From NCBI GenBank assembly GCA_028818565.1, contig JAPPNV010000053.1, forward strand, positions 1 to 33,471: a DNA stretch of 33,471 nt, given 5' to 3'. Source of the DNA: Rhodospirillales bacterium. GTDB taxonomy: Bacteria; Pseudomonadota; Alphaproteobacteria; UBA828. A program made the position numbers and the translations under genes. Below are positions 7,259 through 14,848 of this stretch, one piece after another; the stretch's first letter is position 1, and every line of letters begins with the position of its first letter. The notes under the pieces are model-generated. The model was not told the DNA's origin and did not search any database. It saw only the letters and a program-made list of their open reading frames with translations.

Positions 7259-8967
7259 CGTGGCAGGGTCGATTGCGGGCACGGTTCCGCGGCTTCGGCG
7301 GTTGGGCGCTGGCGGGGCCGGCGCGCAAGCCGGACCCGGGGCTGGAGCGGTCTGACCTGCCGATCCGGGCGCCCGCGATGGACGCCCGCTTCCGCCGCAT
7401 CTGCGCCGTGTTCGCCGACGGGCGCTGCCTGATCGCCGAGGGCTACGAGCCGGACGACCGGCTGCGCCTCGATCTCGTGGCGCTGCGCCAGGCCGGCGCA
7501 ATCCCGCAGGTGCTCATGGAAGAGAGCGCAACGCTGGAGGAGATCGCCGCGCTCTGGCGGGCGTCCGGGACACTCGTGCCGGGAACCGGCGGCGCTGCGG
7601 TGGACGGCGGCGGCGCGGCGCGGCGCCTGCGTGCCCTGCTGGCGGACGCCGCGGCCGCGCGTGCGAGCGACGTGGTGTTCGAGAACGGGCGCGACGCCTG
7701 CAAGGTCTTCTGCATCGTCAACGATCGCAAGCTGCCGCTCACGGCCCCGCTGACCGCCGAGGAAGGCCAGCGCGTCATGGGCTTCCTCTTCCACTGCAAG
7801 GACGAGGGGTCGTCTCAGACCAGCTACAGGCGGAGCTCCTTCCAGGGCTTCTCGATCCGCGCCGGCGGCGCGGTGCCGCTGCCGGGCGGCATCTCCGCGC
7901 TCCGCTGCGAGCGCGGCCCCCACGACCCCGACGCCGACCACCTCTTCGCACGGCTCTTCTACACCGACCGCCTGGATGCGGACATGACGCTGGAGCGCCT
8001 GGGCTTCTCCGCCGAGGAGGCCGCGCTCTTCGCCGAGATCCGCATGGCGATGCAGGGCGGGGTCTTCATCGGCGGCCGCGCGGGCGACGGCAAGTCCACC
8101 ACGCTCGCCGTCAACCTGGCGCTCCAGATGGCCGAGATGGACGGAAGCCTCAACCTCGTCACGCTCGAGGATCCGGTGGAGTACCGGATCCCTGGCGCCA
8201 TTCAGATCGCGGTGCCGACGGCCGGTGCCGGCGAGACCCGCGCCGGGCACTTCAAGGAGGCGCTGATGCACTTCTGCCGGGTGCATCCCGCATCCGGCAT
8301 GGTCTCCGAGATCCGTGACGCCGACGCCGCGCGGCAGGTGCTGCAGTGCGTCGACACCGGCCACCAGATCTGGACCACCATCCACGTCCACAACGCCAAC
8401 GCCATCCCCTTCCGGCTGATAGACATGGGCATCGGCGCGGCCGAGATGGCGAAGCCGGGCAACGTGGCGCTGCTGATGAAGCAGACGCTGCTGCCGAAGC
8501 TGTGTCCGGCCTGCGCGCTCGACCGCCCGGCGGAAGGCCGCGCGGTGCCGGAGGGGCTGGTCTCCCGGCTCGGCGGACTCGAGGGCCTGCGCTTCAGGAA
8601 CGCGGCGGGCTGCGCCGAGTGCCGCCGGTCGCGTGGCGGCGAGGTCTCGGCGCGCGCCTGGAACGGCTACCTGGGACAGACCGCGATCGCCGAGACCATC
8701 CGCCCGGACGCGGGCTATCTCGGCTTCGTGCGGGCGGGCGACCCCCTCGGTGCCTGGGCTTACTGGCGCAAGGAGATGGGCGGGGTTCCCATCGGGGTGC
8801 GCATCCGCGCCCTGGTGAAGCAGGGCGCGGTGGACCCCTTCGATGCGCTGCTCAAGGGCGGGGCGGGAGAGCACGAGGCCCAGGCCGATCCCCGGCCCGA
8901 GTGTCCCCGGCACGAGTGTCCCCGGCCCGAGGGTCCGGTGGGGGAAGCCGGAGGGGGGTCCCCATGA
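7255..8967 (+). CDS. pilQ: PilQ-type ATPase driving type IVb pilus assembly
   Basis: This is a GspE/PilQ-type hexameric ATPase that should power pilin polymerisation in the cytoplasm. The 570-residue product shows a Walker A motif GRAGDGKST (274-282), a LVTLEDPVEY Asp-box, a Walker B region MVSEIRD (349-355) and a TTIHVHNA His-box. Two CxxC pairs follow (LCPAC and CAEC), as in type II/IV secretion ATPases that bind zinc. GTG 7255 overlaps the pilP stop (GTGA), and the gene ends with an ATGA overlap into pilR. One repeat copy near residue 105 reads SGTLVPG between N-terminal segments. Three inverted tandem units (8891-8935) form the C-terminal tail PRPECPRHECPRPEGP. Both sites lie outside the ATPase core. 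Confidence 0.9.
   Translation: MTWQGRLRARFRGFGGWALAGPARKPDPGLERSDLPIRAPAMDARFRRICAVFADGRCLIAEGYEPDDRLRLDLVALRQAGAIPQVLMEESATLEEIAALWRASGTLVPGTGGAAVDGGGAARRLRALLADAAAARASDVVFENGRDACKVFCIVNDRKLPLTAPLTAEEGQRVMGFLFHCKDEGSSQTSYRRSSFQGFSIRAGGAVPLPGGISALRCERGPHDPDADHLFARLFYTDRLDADMTLERLGFSAEEAALFAEIRMAMQGGVFIGGRAGDGKSTTLAVNLALQMAEMDGSLNLVTLEDPVEYRIPGAIQIAVPTAGAGETRAGHFKEALMHFCRVHPASGMVSEIRDADAARQVLQCVDTGHQIWTTIHVHNANAIPFRLIDMGIGAAEMAKPGNVALLMKQTLLPKLCPACALDRPAEGRAVPEGLVSRLGGLEGLRFRNAAGCAECRRSRGGEVSARAWNGYLGQTAIAETIRPDAGYLGFVRAGDPLGAWAYWRKEMGGVPIGVRIRALVKQGAVDPFDALLKGGAGEHEAQADPRPECPRHECPRPEGPVGEAGGGSP
7567..7584 (+). repeat. 15-bp repeat, single copy in pilQ N-terminal linker
   Basis: GGGACACTCGTGCCGGGA encodes GTLVPG, between N-terminal segments of the ATPase and well before its Walker A motif. 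Confidence 0.7.
8891..8935 (-). repeat. 15-bp repeat, three inverted tandem units at pilQ 3' end
   Basis: Three consecutive 15-mers, CCCGGCCCGAGTGTC, CCCGGCACGAGTGTC and CCCGGCCCGAGGGTC, show the shift from the CGTGCC to the CGGGCC subtype within a single array. They encode RPECPRHECPRPEGP near the C-terminus. Confidence 0.85.
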
Positions 8968-10019
8968 TCGCCCGGCTGGCCGCGCCGTTCCGCCGCCTCC
9001 ACGCCGTGCTCGTCATGGGGCGGAAGGCGCGGGTCGATTGTTTCCAGACCGTGGCCGACCTGCTGGATGCAGGCTTCGAGCTGGAGCGGGCGCTGGACGT
9101 GACCGCGCAGGCGCTCGCCGGCAGGGGGGCACGTGCGCGCCTGATCGGGTCCTGGCGGGCGGCGTTGCCGGCCGGCCGCTTCGCCGAGACCATGGCGGCC
9201 TCGGTGCCGGCGGCCGAGGCGATGATCTTCGAGGCCTACGGCAGGGTGGAGGCCGGGCGCCTCTTCGCCGCCGCCGCGCGGGTCGCCGAGCTGCGCGAGC
9301 GCCAGATGGCGGCGGTCAGGAAGGCGCTCGCCATGCCGCTGCTTCTCGGCGTCGCGGTGGTGACCATGCTGTGGGCGGCGGGCGGCTGGTTCGTGCCGGT
9401 GCTGGAGGGCGTGGTGCCGCCCGAGCGCTGGGGGCCGGCCGCCGCGGTCTTCCGCGCCGCCTCGTCCTGGCTGTTTGCGCACCCTCTCGGGTTCGCGCTC
9501 CTCTGCGCCGCCGTGGCGGCTCCGGTGGGCGCCGCCATGCTGTTCTGGACCGGGCCGGGGCGGACGGCGCTCGACCGGATCGCCCCCTTCTCGCTCTACC
9601 GCACCGTCACCGGCTCGGCCTTCCTGTTCGTGGTGCTGGAGTTCCTGGGCGCCGGGCTGGATCTCAACGACCGCGCCTTCGAGGACCTGAAGCGCCGCGC
9701 GGGCGCCTATGCGCGCCACCGCATCGCCGCGATCCAGCGCCACATGGTGCAGGGCGCCGGGTTGGGGCGCGCCATGACGCTGGCGGGCCACGGCTTCCCC
9801 GACCCCGCGCTGGTCCCGGTGGTGGCCGCGCTCGACGGCGTGCCCGGCTGGGAGGTCAAGCTCTCGCGCTTCGTCGCGCGCTGGGTGGACCGCTCCGAGG
9901 ACCTGCTCCGGACCCGCGCCGCCGGGCTGAACGCGGCGCTCCTGATCCTGGTCACCCTGGCGGTCGCCGCCGGCATCGACGCCATGTTCTCGATCCTGCA
10001 ACAGGCCGGGCGGTCTTGA
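8964..10019 (+). CDS. pilR: PilR-type inner-membrane platform protein (GspF fold)
   Basis: The 351-residue protein is the predicted polytopic platform of the type IVb pilus, paired with the ATPase before it. It has three strong membrane segments, at about residues 124-145, 168-194 and 321-343, separating two related cytoplasmic helical domains, as in GspF/PilC proteins. The N-terminal domain contains DLLDAGFELERALDV and the second contains FLGAGLDLNDRAFEDL, the paired motif of the family. ATG 8964 overlaps the pilQ stop. It follows pilQ and precedes pilS as in R64. No repeat copy is visible in it, as expected if insertions are tolerated only in linkers and tails. Confidence 0.85.
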   Translation: MIARLAAPFRRLHAVLVMGRKARVDCFQTVADLLDAGFELERALDVTAQALAGRGARARLIGSWRAALPAGRFAETMAASVPAAEAMIFEAYGRVEAGRLFAAAARVAELRERQMAAVRKALAMPLLLGVAVVTMLWAAGGWFVPVLEGVVPPERWGPAAAVFRAASSWLFAHPLGFALLCAAVAAPVGAAMLFWTGPGRTALDRIAPFSLYRTVTGSAFLFVVLEFLGAGLDLNDRAFEDLKRRAGAYARHRIAAIQRHMVQGAGLGRAMTLAGHGFPDPALVPVVAALDGVPGWEVKLSRFVARWVDRSEDLLRTRAAGLNAALLILVTLAVAAGIDAMFSILQQAGRS

Positions 10020-10039
10020 TCCACGCGAAAGGAGACACG

Positions 10040-10678
10040 ATGAGAGAAACCGCAGGTTTCGGACCCTCCGGCCCCCTTCCCCCTTCGGGCCGCGCGCCCG
10101 GCGGCGCACGCCGCCTCATGCGGCGCTATGCGGCGCGGCGCTACCGGCGCGGCTTCAGCCTGTTCGGCGTGCTGCTGGGGCTGGGCCTTGCCGCCGTGGT
10201 GATCGTGGGCGCCGTCGGCACCTACAACGCGGCGCGCGAATCCGCCAACCGCTCGGCCGCGCTGACGCTGCTGAGCCAGCTCCGGGCCAACGTCGAGGCG
10301 GCCTTCGCCGGCGCGCCGAGCTACGGCAACGCCGCCGACCTGGTGCCCGCCATCGACCGCCGCGGCGGCATTCCGGGCGGCGCGCGGGTGGTGGTCGGCA
10401 GCAAGGCCACCATCCGCCACCCCTTCGGCGGCGCGGTGACCGTCACCGGAGGGCCGGGCGGTATCACCAACCGCTTCCGCATCGTCTTCGAGGACGTGGA
10501 CGACGCGATCTGCGCGGCGCTGGGCGATGCCTTCGCCGGGCGCAGCCGGGCGCGCGCCGGCCTGGTCGAGATGGTGGTGAACGGCACCGCGCTGGCCTCG
10601 CCCGTCACCAACGCGCAGGTGACCGCCAACTGCGACGACGGCGACGCGGCCAACGACATCGGGTTCACCTTCGGATGA
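10040..10678 (+). CDS. pilS: PilS-type type IVb major prepilin
   Basis: The 212-residue product has a long basic leader (38 residues) ending RRYRRG, then a hydrophobic helix FSLFGVLLGLGLAAVV. The likely peptidase cut is Gly38/Phe39. The globular part carries two Cys (in DDAICAAL and TANCDDGD) that could form the pilin disulfide. Long leaders are typical of type IVb prepilins. The residue at mature position 5 is Gly rather than the usual Glu. AAAGGAGA at 10028-10035 is a good ribosome site for ATG 10040. The gene follows pilR with a 20-base gap, one of few true gaps, consistent with a need for high pilin translation. A repeat pair starts at its stop codon. Confidence 0.8.
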   Translation: MRETAGFGPSGPLPPSGRAPGGARRLMRRYAARRYRRGFSLFGVLLGLGLAAVVIVGAVGTYNAARESANRSAALTLLSQLRANVEAAFAGAPSYGNAADLVPAIDRRGGIPGGARVVVGSKATIRHPFGGAVTVTGGPGGITNRFRIVFEDVDDAICAALGDAFAGRSRARAGLVEMVVNGTALASPVTNAQVTANCDDGDAANDIGFTFG

Positions 10679-10706
10679 GACACTCGTGCCGGGGACCCTC
10701 GGGCCG
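10677..10706 (+). repeat. 15-bp repeat pair at the pilS stop codon
   Basis: GAGACACTCGTGCCG is followed directly by GGGACCCTCGGGCCG. The first unit begins within the TGA stop codon of the prepilin gene, so this copy is essentially intergenic. It contains an in-frame GTG (10686) for the next gene. Confidence 0.85.
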
Positions 10707-10733
10707 CAGTCCGCTTCAGACGAGTCTGTTCGG

Positions 10734-12044
10734 ATGAGCGGGAAGATGGACAGGCGGGCGCGCAAGCCCCGCATTCCCAAGCGCCGGCGCGGCGCCTGGC
10801 AGGGAGTTTCCCTGTACCGGGGAGTTCCCCTGTTCCGGCGGCCGATGCTGCGGCTGATGAGGCCGCGGCCACTGCACTGGCGGGGCCGCCACGGGCGCGG
10901 TCGCGACCGGTGCGGCGCCGGCGCGCTGCTGGGCGTGCTGCTGCTGGCCTCTCTCGCGGGCGCGGCGCTCGCCGTCCACTACGAGGCGCGGGCGCACGAG
11001 AAGGCGGTGGCGCTCGACCGGGCCGCCGGACGGGTGTTCGCCGGCTGGGTGCAGGCGGCGCACCGCGCGACCCAGGCGCACGCCGCGGCCTTCGAGGCCG
11101 CGCTCGAGGCGCAGCTCGGCATCCTGCTGACCGTGGCGCGTCTGCGCACGCTCGGCACGGCCCCGCCGGACCTGCCGGAGCGTCCGGGGCGCGATGCGGC
11201 GATGACGCTCGGCGTAATCCCGGACGGGACGGCGCGGGGCGGACCGGGGAGTTCCCCCGTGCCGATGGCGTTCGGCGTTCTGGAACCCCGCTCCCCGTCG
11301 CGGCCGACGGCGATGCGCGCGGGCGCGCTCGACGCGGGGCTCGCGGCAGTGGCGCCGGGGGGAGGCGCGTTCATGGAGGCGCACCGGCCGGCGATCGAGG
11401 CCGCGCTCGGGCGTCCGCTAGCGGCGGACGCGCTCTGGGTCACCGCCGATCTGGGCCTGCGCTACCGGGAGCGCGCGCTCCATCGCCGCGCCCAGCCGGG
11501 ACGGCCCTGGCTCAACCGCATGGAGACCGCGCTGCGCATGGCCCCGCCCGGCGCGGCCGGCCCGGCGCATCCCGCGCGGCGGGACGTCGCGGATGCGGGC
11601 GAGGTGGACGCGGAGGTAGTGGAGATCGGGACGGACATCGCCGTCAGCGGCAGTGCGGACATCGGCGGGCAGGCGGAAGCGGGGAGCGCAAGGGCGGCAG
11701 CGGTCGAGGCCGGTGACGTCGCGGCTCCCACTCTGAATGTCGCGGCGGAGCTCGTGGTGGGCGCCGCCCTGACGGACCGCCTGATGGCGGACCGGGTGAA
11801 GGCGACGCAAAGGCTGGAGGCCGGCGCGCTGCGCGCGTCGGACGTCCTCGATGCGGCGTCGCTCTCGGCCGCGACATCTGTGGCGGTCGACGGCGGCGCT
11901 TCGGCGAACGCGATGGCCGGAGAGACGCTGACGGCTTCAGGGGAGCTCGGCGCGGGCGCCGGCGCGGCGGGCGGCGTCTACGGCCCCGACGCCGCGATCG
12001 GCGTTCTCACCGTCGGCAGCTGCGCCGGCTGCGAGGGCGACTGA
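10734..12044 (+). CDS. PilV-like minor pilin with beta-repeat tail (first of two)
   Basis: The 436-residue product has a very basic N-region, one hydrophobic helix (about residues 63-82), a helical region, and the motif LNRMETALRM (near 261). A long low-complexity Ala/Val/Gly repeat tail follows. The motif lines up with NRMEADLDM of the next gene, the hallmark of the PilV/shufflon constant region. PilV proteins sit at the pilus tip and choose recipients. The tail ends VGSCAGCEGD, a terminal CxxC shared with the next gene. Start is uncertain: GTG 10686 (inside the repeat), ATG 10734 or ATG 10746. Two 18-bp units encode GVSLYRGVPLFR before the membrane helix. Confidence 0.6.
   Translation: MSGKMDRRARKPRIPKRRRGAWQGVSLYRGVPLFRRPMLRLMRPRPLHWRGRHGRGRDRCGAGALLGVLLLASLAGAALAVHYEARAHEKAVALDRAAGRVFAGWVQAAHRATQAHAAAFEAALEAQLGILLTVARLRTLGTAPPDLPERPGRDAAMTLGVIPDGTARGGPGSSPVPMAFGVLEPRSPSRPTAMRAGALDAGLAAVAPGGGAFMEAHRPAIEAALGRPLAADALWVTADLGLRYRERALHRRAQPGRPWLNRMETALRMAPPGAAGPAHPARRDVADAGEVDAEVVEIGTDIAVSGSADIGGQAEAGSARAAAVEAGDVAAPTLNVAAELVVGAALTDRLMADRVKATQRLEAGALRASDVLDAASLSAATSVAVDGGASANAMAGETLTASGELGAGAGAAGGVYGPDAAIGVLTVGSCAGCEGD
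10803..10838 (+). repeat. 18-bp family, two tandem units
   Basis: GGAGTTTCCCTGTACCGG is followed by GGAGTTCCCCTGTTCCGG, encoding GVSLYR GVPLFR. The unit holds an inverted core GGGGA-GT-TCCCC and is a multiple of three. Confidence 0.7.
11248..11265 (+). repeat. 18-bp family copy
   Basis: GGAGTTCCCCCGTGCCGA is close to the tandem units at 10803-10838 but is read in another frame (GSSPVP) in the same PilV-like gene. Confidence 0.55.
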
Positions 12045-12051
12045 GGCGGCG

Positions 12052-13218
12052 ATGAAACCCCTCCGCAAGCATCGACCCGACGGACGTGGCGCAGGCCGGT
12101 GTTTGAGCCGGGGATTGCGGCGAAGGGCGAGCCGGGCACTCAGTGTCTTCGGTGCGCTGCTGGCGCTGGGGCTGCTGGGCATGCTGGTGCTGGGCGCCAC
12201 GGTGTTCTTCGAGACCCGGGCGCTGGAGCGGCGCGGACACCTGGCGGCGGTGCAGCTCGCGGTCCTCGCCGAGGCCGCCGCCTCCCACGCCCACAGCCGC
12301 TTCGCGGACCTGCTGGCGCAGGCGCAGGGCGGGCCGTCGGAGCTCACCGTGGCGGGGCTGAAGGCGGATGGCGCGCTCCCGCAGGAGTTCTCGGAGACCG
12401 ACGCGCTCGGGCGCGGCTACCGGGTGCTGATGCTGGCGGCGGGCGCCGATGCCTTCGACCTGCTGGTCATGGAGACGGTCGGAACCGGCGACACGGTGCG
12501 CCCGGCGGCGGCGCTGCTGGAGGCGACCGGGCCCCGCATCGGCCTCGCCGGCCCGTCCCGGCTCTCGGGACCCACCGTGGACGCCGACCTGGGGGCCTTC
12601 CGTGCCGCCTTCGCGGGCGCGCCGCGGGAGGGCGCGCTGGCGGCGCTCCGGCGTTTCGACCACGGCGGGGTGTTCGGCGATCAGCTCTACCGCGTCGCGA
12701 TCCCCGGCTTCGCCGACGCCAACCGCATGGAGGCCGATCTCGACATGGGCGGCAACGCCATCGAGGGCGCGGGCACCGTCGAGGCGGCGAGGCTGGAGGT
12801 GGCGACCGACGTGGAGGCCGGTGGCGACCTCACCGTGACCGGCGATCTCGTGGTGGGACGCGCGCTGGAGGTCGGGGGCACGGTCGAGGCGACGGAACGG
12901 ATCACGGCCGGGGCCGCGCGCATTCAGGGCGCGGTCATCAGCGATTCGATGAGCGCGGCAGGCGCGGTGCGGGCGCGGACGGTGGAGGCGGCCGGGCTGG
13001 TCGAGGCGGGCTCGATCGGCGCCGCAGGCGCCGTGGCCGCCGGCAGCGCGCGGCTGGGCGGTCTCGACGCCGCCTCGGTGACGGCGCGCAGGGTGACGGC
13101 GGGAACGGTATCGGCGTCCGCTGCCAACGCCGCCCGCATGCGCTTCGACGGCAGGCTCGACGCCGACAGCGCCGGGATCTCGCGCCTCGTCGTCGGACGC
13201 TGCCAGGGGTGCCGGTGA
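12052..13218 (+). CDS. pilV: PilV-like minor pilin, shufflon constant-region type (second of two)
   Basis: The 388-residue product has a short basic leader, a hydrophobic helix at about 30-53, a pilin-like domain, and NRMEADLDMGGNAIEGAGTV (from 224). This resembles the conserved end of the shufflon constant region, NRMETDIDMGG-like. A solenoid-like tail follows of short V/G/A repeats (VEAGGDLTVTGDLVVG), ending VVGRCQGCR with a terminal CxxC. In R64 the tail is swapped by the Rci recombinase; no invertible segments or rci gene are visible here. It lies eight bases after the first PilV-like gene and overlaps the next by four. The two genes look like diverged paralogues giving two fixed tip proteins. 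Confidence 0.7.
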   Translation: MKPLRKHRPDGRGAGRCLSRGLRRRASRALSVFGALLALGLLGMLVLGATVFFETRALERRGHLAAVQLAVLAEAAASHAHSRFADLLAQAQGGPSELTVAGLKADGALPQEFSETDALGRGYRVLMLAAGADAFDLLVMETVGTGDTVRPAAALLEATGPRIGLAGPSRLSGPTVDADLGAFRAAFAGAPREGALAALRRFDHGGVFGDQLYRVAIPGFADANRMEADLDMGGNAIEGAGTVEAARLEVATDVEAGGDLTVTGDLVVGRALEVGGTVEATERITAGAARIQGAVISDSMSAAGAVRARTVEAAGLVEAGSIGAAGAVAAGSARLGGLDAASVTARRVTAGTVSASAANAARMRFDGRLDADSAGISRLVVGRCQGCR

Positions 13219-13622
13219 CACTCGTGCCGGAGATGCGGGCGTGGGCGGTCGCGATGCTTCTCGTCTCGATGGCGGCCGTGACGGCCATCGCGCAGGAACG
13301 GGATCCGGAGACCCTCGTGCCGGAGACCCTTGGGCCGGAGACCCTCGTGCCGGAGAGCGCGGCCTGGGACCTGGAACGGGCCTTCGTCGAGATGGAGCGG
13401 CTGCAGGCGGAGGTGGCGGTGCTGAAGGGTATCGCCCGCGCCCAGGCGGCGCTGCTGGCCTGGAACCGCGAGCGCGCCGACAGCGGCGCCGGAGCGGCGG
13501 CGCTGTCCGAGCGGCTCTGCGACGAGCCGGGGCTCGAGATCTGGTGCCGGGCGCTGCCGGCCACCTTCGGCGTCGGCGCGGCGGAGGTGGCAGACGACGG
13601 ACACGGGAAGGACGAGGAGTAA
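13215..13622 (+). CDS. Small exported protein of unknown function
   Basis: The 135-residue product has a signal peptide (RAWAVAMLLVSMAAVTAIA) and then, directly after the predicted cut, three repeat units reading ETLVPETLGPETLVPE. A helical segment follows (FVEMERLQAEVAVLKGIARA, coiled-coil-like), and two Cys in the C-terminal part (LCDEPGLEIWCRAL). I do not recognise a family. The start may be GTG 13215 (GTGA overlap), GTG 13224 or ATG 13233. A repeat copy at 13216-13232 spans all three candidates, so both the start region and the mature N-terminus of this gene are built from the repeat. Its position between pilV and the prepilin peptidase suggests a pilus accessory. Confidence 0.6.
   Translation: MTLVPEMRAWAVAMLLVSMAAVTAIAQERDPETLVPETLGPETLVPESAAWDLERAFVEMERLQAEVAVLKGIARAQAALLAWNRERADSGAGAAALSERLCDEPGLEIWCRALPATFGVGAAEVADDGHGKDEE
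13216..13232 (+). repeat. 15-bp repeat spanning a gene junction and start region
   Basis: TGACACTCGTGCCGGAG overlaps the pilV stop (TGA 13216-13218) and lies between the candidate starts GTG 13215 and ATG 13233. It contains GTG 13224. Confidence 0.75.
13308..13352 (+). repeat. 15-bp repeat, three tandem units after a signal peptide
   Basis: GAGACCCTCGTGCCG, GAGACCCTTGGGCCG and GAGACCCTCGTGCCG encode ETLVPETLGPETLVP at the mature N-terminus of the exported protein. Confidence 0.85.
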
Positions 13623-14848
13623 TGACGGACGCGATTCTGGCGGGCGCGGTGCTGGCGGCAATGGCGGGGCTGGCGGTCCATGACGCACGGCGCGCCCTGG
13701 TCGATCCGCGCATGGTGCTGGCGCTGCTCGGTGCGGCGGCGGCATGGCGCTTGGCGGGCAGCGGAGGGGGCGAAGACGCATGGCCGCGCCTCGCCGCCGG
13801 CGTGCTCGGCGCCGCGCTCGGCGTGGCCGCCGTGATGGTTCCCATCGGCGTCGCCGCATGGCTCGGGCGGCGCTGGCCGCTCTATCCCGGCGACGCGATG
13901 ATGCTGGGCGCGTTCGGCTTCCTGCTCGGCGTGCCCGGCCTCGCCTGGACCATGCTACTGGGCTCGGCCCTCGCGCTCGTCCACCGCTTTTGCGTCCAGC
14001 GCAAACGCGGCCGTCCCGTCCGCAAGGGGCTGGTGCCGCTCGGTCCGGGCATGTGCGCCGGGGCGGCCGCGGTGTTCCTTTGCATGAACTTCGGCGCCGC
14101 CCTGGCGCAGGACGCGCGGGATGTGAAACCAACCCCTCTGCCGGCCGTATCGGCCGGGGGCGGTGTGCCGGCGCTTGCGGCGACCGAGCTTGGCCCAGCG
14201 CTCGAAGCGCTGCCGCCGGAGCTGGCCGGGCGGGTGGTGTCCGTCGAGACGGCCGGGGCACTGCCCTTCCCGGCGTTGGTGAGGCGGCTCGTGGCGCTCG
14301 CGGGCGTGGCGATGCGGATCGAGGAGCGCCCGGCGCGGACCCTCGGGCCGGAGACGCTCGGGCCGAACATCGCTGGCGGCGGGGTCGTGCTCGAAGACCC
14401 GCCGCCGCTGCGCCCGGTCTGGGAGGGGCCGCTCTCCGGCCTGCTCGACCGGGTGGCCTGGCTCAGCGGCTACGACTGGTCCTGGGAGGAAGGCGCCGTC
14501 GTCTTCCACCGCTACTGGGACGTTGAGCAGCGCGGCCCGGCGCCGGGCCCGGAAACCGCGCAGGCCGCCGCGCCGGAATCGGTGAGTGGCGGCTGGGCCG
14601 TCGATCCGGACGAGCACCGCACGCTCAGGGGCGTGCTCGAGAGCTGGGCCGCCCGCGCCGGCTGGACGCTGGTCTGGAACGCCGGACGCGACTACGGCCT
14701 GGGCGCGGCGGCGGTATTCGGGGGCGGTTTCCTGGAGGCCGCCGACCTGCTGCTGAGCGGACCCGCGACGATGCGGGTGCTGGACGTCCGCGCGTATGCG
14801 GCGAACCGCCACCTGGTGGTGGACGATGCAGACGGGGCGGGCTGGTGA
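13622..14848 (+). CDS. Prepilin peptidase fused to a TcpQ/PilL-like periplasmic domain
   Basis: The 408-residue product joins two activities. Residues 1-165 look like an A24 aspartic prepilin peptidase: several membrane helices, Asp21 in AVHDARR, Asp91 in YPGDAMMLG (the GxGD-type site), and a closing VPLGPGMCAGAAAVF helix typical of the family's last segment. That helix runs into AALAQDARD and then about 240 periplasmic residues with WEGPLSGLLDRVAWLSGYDW (near 266). A TcpQ-like module follows (about 330-405) with VLESWAARAGW, a Gly-Phe-Leu-Glu-Ala-Ala segment and ANRHLVV. In R64 these are separate proteins, PilU and PilL. The reading frame is continuous, with TAATG overlap upstream and GTGA overlap downstream. 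Two repeat units sit between the modules (14336-14365). Confidence 0.75.
   Translation: MTDAILAGAVLAAMAGLAVHDARRALVDPRMVLALLGAAAAWRLAGSGGGEDAWPRLAAGVLGAALGVAAVMVPIGVAAWLGRRWPLYPGDAMMLGAFGFLLGVPGLAWTMLLGSALALVHRFCVQRKRGRPVRKGLVPLGPGMCAGAAAVFLCMNFGAALAQDARDVKPTPLPAVSAGGGVPALAATELGPALEALPPELAGRVVSVETAGALPFPALVRRLVALAGVAMRIEERPARTLGPETLGPNIAGGGVVLEDPPPLRPVWEGPLSGLLDRVAWLSGYDWSWEEGAVVFHRYWDVEQRGPAPGPETAQAAAPESVSGGWAVDPDEHRTLRGVLESWAARAGWTLVWNAGRDYGLGAAAVFGGGFLEAADLLLSGPATMRVLDVRAYAANRHLVVDDADGAGW
14336..14365 (+). repeat. 15-bp repeat, two tandem units in the fusion protein linker
   Basis: CGGACCCTCGGGCCG and GAGACGCTCGGGCCG encode RTLGPETLGP in the periplasmic part of the peptidase-TcpQ fusion. 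Confidence 0.8.

Noticed and set aside
8891-8935. CRISPR-like array of regular repeats
   Set aside because: Units are directly adjacent with no spacers, are only 15 bp, and are in coding frame. No cas gene is visible.
10709-10733. Short palindrome CAGACGAGTCTG between pilS and the PilV-like gene
   Set aside because: The arms are only five bases around a two-base centre, with no partner elsewhere; too short to call an operator or terminator.
11580-13200. Shufflon recombination sites in the PilV-like tails
   Set aside because: The tails repeat at the amino-acid level (Val/Gly/Ala), but I found no inverted conserved 19-bp-like sites and no alternative tail fragments downstream.
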